Origin: Hafnia alvei
GTDB taxonomy: Bacteria; Pseudomonadota; Gammaproteobacteria; Enterobacterales; Enterobacteriaceae
Direction of reading: 5' to 3'
Length of the DNA: 64,000 nt
Assembly: GCF_964063325.1 (NCBI RefSeq)
Contig: NZ_OZ061315.1
Span: 2,356,001-2,420,000, forward strand
Both the position numbers and the translations under genes were made by a program. Positions 43,012 through 52,038 of the stretch are shown piece after piece; positions within the stretch are counted from its first letter, which is position 1; the number at the start of each line of letters is the position of its first letter. The notes below the pieces were generated by a model that made no database searches, was not told where the DNA came from, and worked only from the letters and a program-made list of their open reading frames with translations.

Positions 43012-44403
43012 ATGTCTGGAGGATTAGTTACTGCAGCATACATTGTTGCCGCAATCCTGTTTATTTTTAGTCTGGCGGGTCTGTCTAAACACGAAACGTC
43101 CAAGCAGGGCAACATCTTCGGCGTGGTCGGGATGGCCATTGCGTTGATCGCAACTATCTTTGGCCCCGACTCCAGCAACGTTGGCTGGATCATCGTTGCC
43201 ATGGTGATCGGTGGTGCCATTGGTATCTATCTGGCGAAGAAAGTCGAAATGACCGAAATGCCAGAGCTGGTTGCCGTATTGCACAGCTTCGTTGGTTTGG
43301 CGGCCGTACTGGTTGGCTTCAACAGCTTTATCGAACACCAGCCGGGTTCGATGGAACACGTGATGGAAAATATCCATCTGACCGAAGTGTTCCTTGGTAT
43401 CTTCATCGGTGCGGTCACCTTCACCGGTTCCATCGTCGCATTTGGTAAACTGCGTGGCACCATTTCATCGAAGCCACTAATGTTGCCAAGCCGTCACAAG
43501 CTGAACTTGGCTGCGCTGGTTGTCTCTTTCCTGCTGATGGTATGGTTCGTTAATACCGGTAGCACCAGCGTTCAGGTCATGTGCGTGCTGCTGATGACCA
43601 TCATTGCGCTGGCGTTTGGTTGGCATTTGGTGGCCTCAATTGGCGGTGCAGACATGCCGGTTGTGGTTTCTATGCTGAACTCCTATTCCGGTTGGGCCGC
43701 AGCGGCTGCGGGCTTCATGCTCAGCAACGATTTGCTGATCGTGACCGGTGCGTTAGTGGGTTCTTCCGGTGCTATTCTGTCTTACATTATGTGTAAGGCG
43801 ATGAACCGCTCGTTCTTCAGCGTTATAGCCGGTGGTTTTGGTACCGATGGCTCTTCAACGGGTGAAGATCAGGAAATGGGCGAGTACCGTGAAACCACGG
43901 CTGAAGAAGTGGCTGAGCAGTTGAAAGGTTCTTCTTCTGTCATTATCACCCCAGGCTACGGCATGGCCGTGGCTCAGGCGCAGTATCCGGTGGCAGAAAT
44001 CACCGCGAAGCTGCGCGCCATGGGCGTGAAAGTTCGCTTTGGTATTCATCCGGTTGCCGGTCGTTTGCCTGGACACATGAACGTATTGCTGGCAGAAGCA
44101 AAAGTCCCGTATGACATCGTGCTAGAAATGGACGAAATCAACGATGACTTTGCAGATACCGATACCGTTCTGGTTATTGGCGCGAACGACACCGTAAACC
44201 CAGCGGCAATGGAAGATCCACGCAGCCCAATCGCCGGTATGCCGGTGTTGGAAGTGTGGAAAGCGCAGAATGTTATCGTGTTCAAACGCTCAATGAACAC
44301 CGGCTATGCTGGCGTTCAGAACCCATTGTTCTTCAAAGACAATACCCAAATGCTGTTTGGTGATGCGAAAGCCAGCGTAGAAGCCATTTTACGCGCGCTG
44401 TAA
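43012..44403 (+). CDS. pntB: NAD(P) transhydrogenase subunit beta
   Basis: A 463-residue beta subunit. The first 260 residues hold about nine membrane helices of the proton channel domain. The C-terminal domain III binds NADP(H), with VIITPGYGMAVAQAQ, KVRFGIHPVAGRLPGHMNVLLAEA and VIGANDTVNPAA. It completes the proton-translocating transhydrogenase that supplies NADPH. Immediately followed by a strong terminator. Confidence 0.97.
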   Translation: MSGGLVTAAYIVAAILFIFSLAGLSKHETSKQGNIFGVVGMAIALIATIFGPDSSNVGWIIVAMVIGGAIGIYLAKKVEMTEMPELVAVLHSFVGLAAVLVGFNSFIEHQPGSMEHVMENIHLTEVFLGIFIGAVTFTGSIVAFGKLRGTISSKPLMLPSRHKLNLAALVVSFLLMVWFVNTGSTSVQVMCVLLMTIIALAFGWHLVASIGGADMPVVVSMLNSYSGWAAAAAGFMLSNDLLIVTGALVGSSGAILSYIMCKAMNRSFFSVIAGGFGTDGSSTGEDQEMGEYRETTAEEVAEQLKGSSSVIITPGYGMAVAQAQYPVAEITAKLRAMGVKVRFGIHPVAGRLPGHMNVLLAEAKVPYDIVLEMDEINDDFADTDTVLVIGANDTVNPAAMEDPRSPIAGMPVLEVWKAQNVIVFKRSMNTGYAGVQNPLFFKDNTQMLFGDAKASVEAILRAL

Positions 44404-44422
44404 ACACCCTCTGGTGATAAAC

Positions 44423-44456
44423 AAAAGGGCCGCAGTTCAAATTGCGGCCCTTTTTA
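44423..44456. terminator. Bidirectional terminator between pntB and uspE
   Basis: AAAAGGGCCGCA pairs with TGCGGCCCTTTT around an eight-base loop (44423-44434 with 44443-44454). Confidence 0.9.
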
Positions 44457-44478
44457 CATCTATTTATATATCGTCTAG

Positions 44479-45438
44479 CTACTCATCATCATGTTCATCG
44501 TCGTCATCTAACTCCACCGGCGACTGGAAGCCATCAGGCTTAATGGCTAGCAGGTCACATTTCAGATGATCGATCACATGTTCTGCTGTATTACCGATGA
44601 ATGCCGCGGAGATACCGGTTCGCCCCAGCGTACCAAGCACCACAACACCGGCGTTCAGATGTTCGGCAACGTCAGGAATCACTTCTTCAGGCAAGCCTTT
44701 TTCGACATGCGTACATTCTTCTTTCATGCCAAACTTCTGCCTTAACTCCTTCATCGCCAGCAGATGCTGTCCGCGAATCGCATCGTTATAGATACTTGGA
44801 TCAAAGTCAGGCAGTTCGATGGCGATATTAATTGGCGTAACCGGATAGGCTCCAACCAGGTGCAGAGAGGTATGGTCCACATGTTCCGCCAGTTCGATCG
44901 ACTCCTTCACTAATTTGATGTTTAGCGGGTCGTGGTAGGGCTCTTCGCTCGATAGATTCACCGCCACCAGCGCCGTACCGTGCTGTGGCCATGGCTGATC
45001 TTTGACCATCCATACAGGGCAAGGGCATTTACGCAATAAATGCCAATCGGTCGGGGTGAAAATAACGGATTCCAAGCGATCGTGCTGATGCGCCATCTTG
45101 AGCAGCAAATCGTATTTACCGCTGATGACTTCTTGAATAATCGCTTCAAAAGGGCGGTTATGCCAAACCACCTTGATATCAATCGGCACGCCGGCTTCTA
45201 AATAGTAGCGGCACTGCTCTTTGATCCACGCCGAACGCTGACTGATTACGCCCTGACGCATAGAGGTGCGCTCATTTGGCGACAACAGCGTTGTCATTTC
45301 GTAGGAGAAATCATAGATAGACAGGAACGCGGTAATGCGTCCACCGTTTCGTTGGACCAGATAAACAGCACGACGTAACGCCGGTTGATCATCCTGATTG
45401 GGGTCAATAGCCACCAGAAGATTCTGATACTTCGCCAT
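44479..45438 (-). CDS. uspE: Universal stress protein E
   Basis: A 319-residue protein of two tandem Usp domains (about 1-150 and 155-310), as in E. coli UspE (316). The second domain has VVLGTLGRTGISAAFIGNTAEHV, the G-2x-G-9x-G(S/T)-type nucleotide-binding pattern. The C-terminus is a run of acidic residues with His. UspE supports survival under stress and cell aggregation. A strong GAGGAGG precedes the ATG. It lies downstream of fnr in the same direction, as in E. coli. Confidence 0.95.
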   Translation of the reverse strand: MAKYQNLLVAIDPNQDDQPALRRAVYLVQRNGGRITAFLSIYDFSYEMTTLLSPNERTSMRQGVISQRSAWIKEQCRYYLEAGVPIDIKVVWHNRPFEAIIQEVISGKYDLLLKMAHQHDRLESVIFTPTDWHLLRKCPCPVWMVKDQPWPQHGTALVAVNLSSEEPYHDPLNIKLVKESIELAEHVDHTSLHLVGAYPVTPINIAIELPDFDPSIYNDAIRGQHLLAMKELRQKFGMKEECTHVEKGLPEEVIPDVAEHLNAGVVVLGTLGRTGISAAFIGNTAEHVIDHLKCDLLAIKPDGFQSPVELDDDDEHDDE

Positions 45439-45630
45439 ACCGCCTCCTCGCTAACCCAAAAAATGTGCGCAGGGCACTGTTTTATCGTCCAAGGGACAAA
45501 ACCATACAATAGGCCTTACTTGTTAAGAGTAAACCATGATGGACAAACAAAGTAGGGGAAGGAAGAGAACCGGATCAACTAATCAGAAAAAATGCTTTTA
45601 GAATAATGATCCGGCTTGACGTTCTGAGGA

Positions 45631-46386
45631 TTACTCGGTGGTTGAGCGAGGATTACCTGCCAACAGCGAAAGGGCGTCTACGTCTTGAATGGTGATGTAT
45701 TTGCCTTTAACGCTTAAAATTTCACTTTTCTGGAAACGGCCTAGCAGACGGCTGATGGTTTCAACGGTCAGACCCAGATAGTTACCAATGTCGCCACGCG
45801 TCATGGTCAAACGGAACTCACGTGGAGAAAAACCACGCTGGGCAAAGCGGCGAGAGAGGTTATAGATGAAAGCAGCCAAACGTTCTTCGGCATTTTTCTT
45901 CGACAGCAACAGGATCATGTCCTGATCGCCTTTAATTTCGCCGCTCATTAAACGCATCATCTGCTGACGCAGGCTTGGCATTTTACCGGAGAGATCGTCC
46001 AGCGTTTCGAATGGGATCTCACACACCATAGAGGTTTCAAGTGCCTGAGCAAAACTAGGGTGTTGTTGGGTACCGATAGCATCAAAACCAACCAGATCGC
46101 CCGCAAGATGGAATGCAGTAATCTGTTCATCACCTTGTTCGGTAATGGTGTAGCTCTTGATGGTTCCGGAGCGAATAGCATACAGCGATTTCAGCTCGTC
46201 ACCGGCTTTAAACAACGCCTGGCCTTTCTGAATCGGCTTTTTACGCTCAATGATGTTGTCGAGCTGATCCAGCTCGTGCTCATTAAGCGTAAAAGGAATG
46301 CACAGCTGACTAATGCTGCAATCCTGACAATGGATCGCACAACCGCCAGACTGGATACGACGAATGACGCGCTTTTCCGGAATCAT
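45631..46386 (-). CDS. fnr: Oxygen-sensing global regulator FNR
   Basis: The ATG at 46386 gives 251 residues starting IPEKRVIRRIQSGGC, as E. coli FNR (250). The four cluster-ligating cysteines are present: C20, C23 and C29 in CAIHCQDCSISQLC, and the one in TSMVCEIPFE (about 122). The DNA-recognition helix GLTVETISRLLGRFQ is intact. FNR binds a [4Fe-4S] cluster, dimerises without oxygen and controls anaerobic genes. A predicted site in this window lies upstream of the dms-like operon. Confidence 0.98.
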   Translation of the reverse strand: MIPEKRVIRRIQSGGCAIHCQDCSISQLCIPFTLNEHELDQLDNIIERKKPIQKGQALFKAGDELKSLYAIRSGTIKSYTITEQGDEQITAFHLAGDLVGFDAIGTQQHPSFAQALETSMVCEIPFETLDDLSGKMPSLRQQMMRLMSGEIKGDQDMILLLSKKNAEERLAAFIYNLSRRFAQRGFSPREFRLTMTRGDIGNYLGLTVETISRLLGRFQKSEILSVKGKYITIQDVDALSLLAGNPRSTTE

Positions 46387-46959
46387 AGGTAATGCCCAAG
46401 CAATATTGATATTGGTCAATTTTAACATCTTTTAGGGTAGAGAATAAACCCTGTTGTTGATCCAAACGATAATTCGACGATTAAGTTGGCCTAAATTTTA
46501 GAAATGTGACCGGAATTAAGTTCTTTTTATGTGACGGTGTCACTCAATAAGAATAGTTTTGTTGTCATTGTGTGGGTTTATTGTTCTTGATGTTAAATTT
46601 TAGCAAAGGAAATAACTGTTTAGTTTTCTGCATGAAGCCAAGGTTTCACCGATGAAAGTCAATGGTGGTGCGGTTTTGCGCTTAACATGAAAAACCGAAA
46701 GGTTAATAATTTGTCTCCATGCGTGGAATGTCGGCAGCCAAGCCTAAATGAAGTTTAAATAATTTCACTTAATGAGCATTTTTTTCGTTTTTTGCGAAGT
46801 CGCGACAAAAACGAACAAAAGAGAAACGGGAAACATGACTGTTTGGTTCACGTTTAGCTTACTTAGCTCAATCAGCTATATCAGGCCATTTTTGATTATT
46901 TGGCCTGTTCAGCAAAACGCTTTAAAACTGGCGGATGTTTTCTCGTTTAAAGACCAATC
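46387..46959. other. fnr-cbl divergent interval
   Basis: About 570 bases with no accepted gene. It contains a small palindrome GTGAC-GGT-GTCAC at 46531-46543. In E. coli ogt and abg genes occupy this side of fnr; they are absent here. Confidence 0.5.
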
Positions 46960-47910
46960 ATGAACTTCCAACAACTGAAGATCATCCGCGAGTCGGCGCG
47001 TTGCAACTTCAATCTCACCGAAGTCGCTAGCATGCTCTATACCTCCCAATCGGGAGTAAGTCGCCATATTCGTGAGTTAGAAGATGAACTGGGGCTGGAG
47101 ATTTTCGTGCGCCACGGCAAGCGTATTCTAGGGCTTACAGAACCAGGGAAGGCGCTACTGACGGTGGTTGAACGAACGTTGGATGAAGCCAGCAATATTC
47201 GGCGCATTGCAGAGGATTTCACCCAGCAATCGTCTGGCGTTCTCGTCATCGCCACCACGCACACCCAAGCGCGTTACAGTCTACCGCCGGTATTAAAAAG
47301 TTTTCGCCAGCGGTTCCCGCAGGTACGCTTAGTGCTCAATCAAGGCTCGCCGCAGGAAATTCGCACCATGCTACATAACGGCGATGCGGATATTGGCATT
47401 GCCAGCGAGTGTTTAACGCAGTCGCCTGCCATTGCCGCTTTTCCATGGTTTAACTGGCAACACGCACTGTTAGTTCCGCGAACGCATCCGTTGGTTGACT
47501 TGCCGATTACGCTGGAAAATGTAAGCCAATTTCCCTTAATTACCTATCGACAAGGTATTACCGGGCGCTCACGTATCGATCAGGCGTTTAGCTCTGCGGG
47601 GTTAACGCCCGATATCGTACTGAGCGCACAGGATTCAGACGTGGTGAAAACCTACGTCGAGCTGGGTTTTGGCGTTGGCATTCTTGCTGAACAGGCGTGC
47701 CAGCAGAACGAAAATCATCCGTTGACAACGCTTGATGCCAGCGCTCTTTTTGCACCTAATACGGCGTGGATTGGGGTAAGGAAAGGGCAGATACAGCGTG
47801 ATTATGTTTGGCAGCTCATCGAGCTGTGCAATCCGTCGTTGACCCCTGCGCAAATAAAAACGCAGGTGATGCAGTTTGATGATCCTACGGTTATTGATTA
47901 TCAAATTTAA
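46960..47910 (+). CDS. cbl: LysR-type sulfur-starvation regulator Cbl
   Basis: A 316-residue LysR regulator that matches E. coli Cbl (316) throughout. The N-terminal helix-turn-helix begins MNFQQLKIIRESAR and includes LTEVASMLYTSQSGVSRHIRELEDELG. The effector domain has IATTHTQARYSLP and LITYRQGITGRSRID, where CysB and Cbl bind sulfur metabolites. It ends IDYQI. Cbl activates genes for organosulfur use when sulfate is scarce (tau and ssu in E. coli). Here it converges on a sulfur-scavenging cluster that it may control; that link is inference. Confidence 0.93.
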   Translation: MNFQQLKIIRESARCNFNLTEVASMLYTSQSGVSRHIRELEDELGLEIFVRHGKRILGLTEPGKALLTVVERTLDEASNIRRIAEDFTQQSSGVLVIATTHTQARYSLPPVLKSFRQRFPQVRLVLNQGSPQEIRTMLHNGDADIGIASECLTQSPAIAAFPWFNWQHALLVPRTHPLVDLPITLENVSQFPLITYRQGITGRSRIDQAFSSAGLTPDIVLSAQDSDVVKTYVELGFGVGILAEQACQQNENHPLTTLDASALFAPNTAWIGVRKGQIQRDYVWQLIELCNPSLTPAQIKTQVMQFDDPTVIDYQI

Positions 47911-47983
47911 AATAGGTCATTAAGCAGCGCGATGATAACTCGTATAAAAAAGTTATTACCGCGCTTTTCTTATTTCAAACCAT

Positions 47984-48634
47984 CTAACGATGGTTTAACC
48001 GCTTCGACAGTTTGTCACCGCTAAACTGCAATACGGTGACCAATGCAACTAGCGCCACAATCACCGTGAACATCACCTGCGTATCAAAGCGCTGATAACC
48101 GTAACGATAGGCTAAATCACCCAGCCCACCGGCGCCGATGGCACCGGCCATGGCGGAAGCGTTGATCATGGTCACCAAAGTGATGGTGAAACCACTGACA
48201 ATGCCCGGCAATGCCTCAGGCAGCAAGACGTGCCAAATGATGTGCAGTCGTTTGCAACCCATCGCCTGTGCAGCCTCCACTAAACCATGATCAACTTCCC
48301 GCAGGCTCACTTCTGCGATACGCGCAAAGAAGGGCGTTGCGGCCACGGTCAATGGCACCACGGCGGCCCACACGCCGTAGGTTGTTCCCACAATCAAACG
48401 AGTGAACGGGATTAGCGCCACCATCAGAATTAAGAAAGGCACGGAGCGAAATAGATTCACAAACCAGCCTAACACCTGTTGTATACGCGGTGCTTCATAG
48501 AGTCCGTTACGGCTGCACACCACCAAAATAACAGCAAGAGGAAGGCCAATCAGCAGCGCCAACAGTGATGAAACGCCCACCATCAATAGCGTATCGATAA
48601 ATCCTTGCCATAAACGATCAAGCTGAATAGACAT
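47984..48634 (-). CDS. MetI-like ABC transporter permease
   Basis: A 216-residue permease with five to six transmembrane helices and the coupling motif EAAQAMGCKRLHIIWHVLLPEALPGIVSG. It matches the methionine-type (MetI) family in length. Its start overlaps the 3' end of the ATPase gene by 17 bases. As part of a cluster with SfnB-like and LLM monooxygenases, it may import methionine or another organosulfur compound rather than serve as the housekeeping MetNIQ system. Confidence 0.9.
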   Translation of the reverse strand: MSIQLDRLWQGFIDTLLMVGVSSLLALLIGLPLAVILVVCSRNGLYEAPRIQQVLGWFVNLFRSVPFLILMVALIPFTRLIVGTTYGVWAAVVPLTVAATPFFARIAEVSLREVDHGLVEAAQAMGCKRLHIIWHVLLPEALPGIVSGFTITLVTMINASAMAGAIGAGGLGDLAYRYGYQRFDTQVMFTVIVALVALVTVLQFSGDKLSKRLNHR

Positions 48635-49001
48635 AGCCTAATGCCTCCACGCGGGTAGCCACTTTTTGCGCTTTGTTAATCAATGCCGTAGCCCCAAATT
48701 GCGGGATAGCAGTCAGCAAAACGCTGCCGACGGTACGCTGTTGGATAACATCCAGAGAGCTGCTGATAATCTGCACATCATGGCCTAAGGCCTTCACCAA
48801 CGCGCTTAGGTTTGGGCGACTGGCTTCAAATCCGCTGTAGCTGAGCCGCAATAACAGCGCGTCACGTGCGGATTTAGGGTGCGGATGCAATTGAGCTTGG
48901 AGATCCTCCGGCAGATTCTGTCTCCTCGGCGTAAGCAAAGTTTGCGTGACTTCATGCTGCGGCTCACCAAAAACCTGCCAAACATCGCCAGACTCAATCA
49001 T
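48618..49001 (-). CDS. C-terminal NIL-domain part of the split MetN-like ATPase
   Basis: A 127-residue frame that reads as the missing C-terminus of the ATPase encoded just upstream: MIESGDVWQVFGEPQHEVT is the post-ABC segment that follows VVVLEHGE in MetN proteins, and the rest is a NIL (ligand-sensing) domain ending VEALGYV. Its ATG overlaps the premature TGA of the upstream frame (ATGA), so it could still be made separately by coupled re-initiation. In an intact gene it would be continuous with 49801-49019. Confidence 0.75.
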   Translation of the reverse strand: MIESGDVWQVFGEPQHEVTQTLLTPRRQNLPEDLQAQLHPHPKSARDALLLRLSYSGFEASRPNLSALVKALGHDVQIISSSLDVIQQRTVGSVLLTAIPQFGATALINKAQKVATRVEALGYVYSA

Positions 49002-49801
49002 TTCACCGTGTCACCGTGTTCGAGCACAACCACGCGGTCGCAGATTTCACGGATCACTTCCATCTCGTGGGTAATCAGTACAATCGTGAGTTTTAACGTT
49101 TGGTTGATGCTTTTAAGCAAGGCCAGAATGGAATGGGTCGTTTCAGGATCGAGCGCCGAAGTGGCTTCATCGCACAGCAAAATTTCGGGGTCATGCACTA
49201 AGGCTCGGGCGATACCCACGCGCTGCTTTTGGCCTCCAGAAAGCTGCGCGGGGTAAGCATTATGCCGCGCTTCCAAACCGACCAACTTCAGCAGGCTATC
49301 GACCTTTAATTTTCTTGCCGCTACGCTCACGCCCGCGACCTTGAGCGGCAGCTCGATATTTTCACGTACGGTCTTAGCTGAAAGTAAATTGAAGTGCTGG
49401 AAAATCATGCCGGTACGGCGTCGAAAGGCAACCAGCTGATCTTCATTTAATGCGCCAATATTGACACCGTTCACCGCTACGGTTCCCGATGACGGATTTT
49501 CTAAGCGATTCAGCGTGCGAATCAGGGACGATTTTCCTGCTCCGCTGCGGCCGATAATGCCGAATATTTCACCGCGCTGGATAGTCAGGTTAATGTCTTT
49601 AAGCGCATTCACGCCGTTGGCATAGGTTTTATTCAGATCCGCTAAAACAATATGATTGTAGGGAACCTCAGGCGTGTTTTCGGTCTCACGAATTTCCTGC
49701 TGTTCGAGCACAGCAGGCTCACGCAGACTTTCTGCCAGCATCGCGGTGTTGAACATCGAGAGTTGAAGCGCCGATAGGCGAAGCATCGAAAGATTCATCA
49801 T
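48998..49801 (-). pseudogene. MetN-like ABC ATPase, frameshifted near its end
   Basis: This 267-codon frame holds a complete ABC ATPase core: Walker A GRSGAGKSS, Q-loop, signature LSGGQKQRVGIARAL, Walker B ILLCDEATSALD and switch His in LITHEM. It has an N-terminal extension of about 47 residues. It ends abruptly in EHGDTVK. An exact tandem 8-bp duplication (TCACCGTG at 49003-49010 and 49011-49018) causes the shift; removing one copy restores EHGEMIESG and joins the NIL domain in the next frame. The ATPase part may still be functional. Confidence 0.8.
49003..49018. repeat. 8-bp tandem duplication that splits the metN-like gene
   Basis: TCACCGTG occurs twice without a gap. Deleting one unit restores one continuous MetN-like reading frame. 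A unit not divisible by three makes this a natural on/off switch if it slips. Confidence 0.9.
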
Positions 49802-49803
49802 CG

Positions 49804-50616
49804 TTATGCGCTCCAGCCTGGCTGATACAGCTTGCCGTAAAATGCGTCCAGCTTGGCGCGCACAACCGGAGAATGCTGATAGATATCAACGAACTTGCGC
49901 AGTCTCGGGTCGGCCTGATGCCCATCGCGGATCACGAATTGAATGATGTACTGTGGATGGTCAATGCCGTCAAACAGCAGGGCGCTTTCCGGAGCCACGG
50001 TATTGGCCTGACGCAAATAGCTAGGATAGCCCTGAGCTAAGTCCACGTCGTCGAATGAACGAGACAGCTGCACGGCTTCGATTTCTATAATCTGAATTTT
50101 CTTGGGATTACTGATGATGTCATCTTGAGTCGCTTTATAATCCACGCCGGGTTTCAGCGTAATCAATCCCGCTTTCTGTAACAGCAATAACCCGCGTCCG
50201 GCGTTTATTGGATCGTTAGCGATAGCGACTTTAGCACCCACCGGAAGATCGGAAATCTTGCTGTATTTTTTTGAATACAGGCCAACGTTATTAATAATCG
50301 CGGGCGCGTACGGCACGAGATGCAAACCCCCTTGCTGATTAGCATTTTCCAAGAAAGGCTTGTGCTGGAAGAGATTAACGTCGATATCACCATTTTCTAA
50401 GCTGACGTTAGGCGCGATCCAATCACTGAACTCGATCAGCTCAACGTTTAAGCCCTGTTTTTTGGCTTCGGCAACGGCCACTTCAAGCGGCGGTGCGAAT
50501 GCAGCCGTGGTGCCTAGTTTTAACGGCCCTTCGAACTGCGCGGCGGCAAATACGCTCTGAACACTCAACAACAGCGTAACGGCAAATGTCCCGAGTTTTA
50601 CGTGCGCTAACTTCAT
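49804..50616 (-). CDS. MetQ/NlpA-like substrate-binding protein
   Basis: A 270-residue periplasmic binding protein of the MetQ (NlpA) family with LKLGTTAAFAPPLEVAV, the DVNLFQHKPFLENAN segment and IANDPINAGRGLLLLQKAGLI. The signal peptide ends SVFAAAQF with no lipobox, so it is probably a free periplasmic protein, unlike lipidated MetQ. The ligand is likely methionine-like or another sulfur compound, as judged from family and neighbours. It is separated from the ATPase gene by two bases. Confidence 0.9.
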   Translation of the reverse strand: MKLAHVKLGTFAVTLLLSVQSVFAAAQFEGPLKLGTTAAFAPPLEVAVAEAKKQGLNVELIEFSDWIAPNVSLENGDIDVNLFQHKPFLENANQQGGLHLVPYAPAIINNVGLYSKKYSKISDLPVGAKVAIANDPINAGRGLLLLQKAGLITLKPGVDYKATQDDIISNPKKIQIIEIEAVQLSRSFDDVDLAQGYPSYLRQANTVAPESALLFDGIDHPQYIIQFVIRDGHQADPRLRKFVDIYQHSPVVRAKLDAFYGKLYQPGWSA

Positions 50617-50655
50617 GATCCCACCCCTGTAAATACCAAAATTAAGCTGCTTGTT

Positions 50656-52038
50656 TTAACCTGCAAAAGCTTGCAAAGGCTGCGGTTGATAACGTCGTTT
50701 CGCGGCTGGGTGCAATGAATTAAGCTGCGCACCTTGGCCAAAAAGTTTGTGGCGCAGCGCGCCTTCGGCATACTTGGTTTTGTAGACGCCGCGTGATTGC
50801 AGCTCGGGCACCACTAAATCGATGAAGTCGCGGTAGCTGCCCGGATTAACGATGCGCGTGAGGTTAAAACCATCCACGTCGGCCTCATCAATCCACACCT
50901 GCAATGCATCCGCGACCTGTGACGGCGAGCCAATAATCACGGGATATCGCGCCCCTAGCGCATGTTGTTCAAGCAGGCGACGTTTAGTCCAGCCGCTGAA
51001 AGCCTTGGTCACCGACTCGATAGCCTCAACGTTTCCTGCCACGATAGGTTCATCCAAATCAAACGAAGCCAAATCGATACCGGTTGAGCTGGAAAAATGC
51101 GCCAATCCGGCTTCAGGGCTGGCATAGCGCAGGTATTCCTGATGCTTTTCTTTCGCTTCAGCCTCGGTTTTAGCCACGATAACGCCCACGCCCATAAACA
51201 CTTTTAGTGAATCTGCGCGACGGCCCGCCGCAATAGCGGCATGGCGCAGCGTATTGACCTGAGCTTTCATCGCCTGCGGCGTAGCGCCATTTACAAAGGT
51301 GCATTCCGCATGGCGAGCCGCGAATTGAATACCGCGTTTGGAACTTCCCGCTTGATAAAGCAGCGGGGTGCGCTGCGGTGATGGCGAGGTGAGGTGATAA
51401 CCTTCAACGTCGAAGAATTCACCATGATGTTGAATACAGTGAATTTTATCGCTGTTTGCATAGACTCGGTTTTGACGATCGGCCAGCAACGCATCCTCTT
51501 GCCAACTGCCTTCCCAAAGCTGGTAAAGCACGTCAAGGTATTCATCAGCCATGTCGTAGCGGCGGTCATGCGGGATCTGCTGAGTTTGCCCCATCGCCCG
51601 CGCAGCGCTGTCGAGATAACCGGTCACAATATTCCATCCGGCGCGTCCTTGGGTCAGATGGTCAAGCGTGGACATACGGCGTGCGAATAAATAGGGCTGT
51701 TCGTAGCTAAGATTGGCGGTGACACCAAATCCCAAATGTTGCGTAACGCTCGCCATGGCGGGCACCAACAGCATGGGATCATTCACCGGCAGTTGTATCG
51801 ACTCCCGCGCCGTTAAACCAATACCCTGCTGGTATACGTCGTAAACGCCCACGATATCGGCAATAAACAGGCCGTCAAACAAACCGCGTTCGAGCAGTTT
51901 CGCCAAATCGAGCCAATAGCTCAGGCTATTAAAATCAGTAGAGCGATCCTCGGGATGCGTCCACATACCGTGATGAATATGCCCAACGCAGTTCATGTTG
52001 AAGGCATTCATCAAGATCTGTTTTTTCGGCTGGCTCAT
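50656..52038 (-). CDS. LLM-class flavin-dependent monooxygenase (NtaA/SnaA/DszA family)
   Basis: This 460-residue luciferase-like protein has the NtaA/SnaA/DszA layout: an N-terminal HHGMWTHPEDRS segment, DGLFIADIVGVYD, ARRMSTLDHLTQGRAGWNIVTGYLDSAARAMG and SPSPQRTPLLYQAGSSKRGIQFAARHAE. The family oxidises organosulfur or amino-acetate compounds with FMNH2 and oxygen. Its ATG shares a base with the stop of the SfnB-like gene upstream (TGATG). No flavin reductase gene is in the cluster, so FMNH2 must come from elsewhere. The substrate is unknown. Confidence 0.9.
   Translation of the reverse strand: MSQPKKQILMNAFNMNCVGHIHHGMWTHPEDRSTDFNSLSYWLDLAKLLERGLFDGLFIADIVGVYDVYQQGIGLTARESIQLPVNDPMLLVPAMASVTQHLGFGVTANLSYEQPYLFARRMSTLDHLTQGRAGWNIVTGYLDSAARAMGQTQQIPHDRRYDMADEYLDVLYQLWEGSWQEDALLADRQNRVYANSDKIHCIQHHGEFFDVEGYHLTSPSPQRTPLLYQAGSSKRGIQFAARHAECTFVNGATPQAMKAQVNTLRHAAIAAGRRADSLKVFMGVGVIVAKTEAEAKEKHQEYLRYASPEAGLAHFSSSTGIDLASFDLDEPIVAGNVEAIESVTKAFSGWTKRRLLEQHALGARYPVIIGSPSQVADALQVWIDEADVDGFNLTRIVNPGSYRDFIDLVVPELQSRGVYKTKYAEGALRHKLFGQGAQLNSLHPAAKRRYQPQPLQAFAG

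Noticed and set aside
46772..46963. A 63-codon frame just upstream of cbl
   Set aside because: No ribosome-binding site or family pattern; it covers the cbl promoter region.
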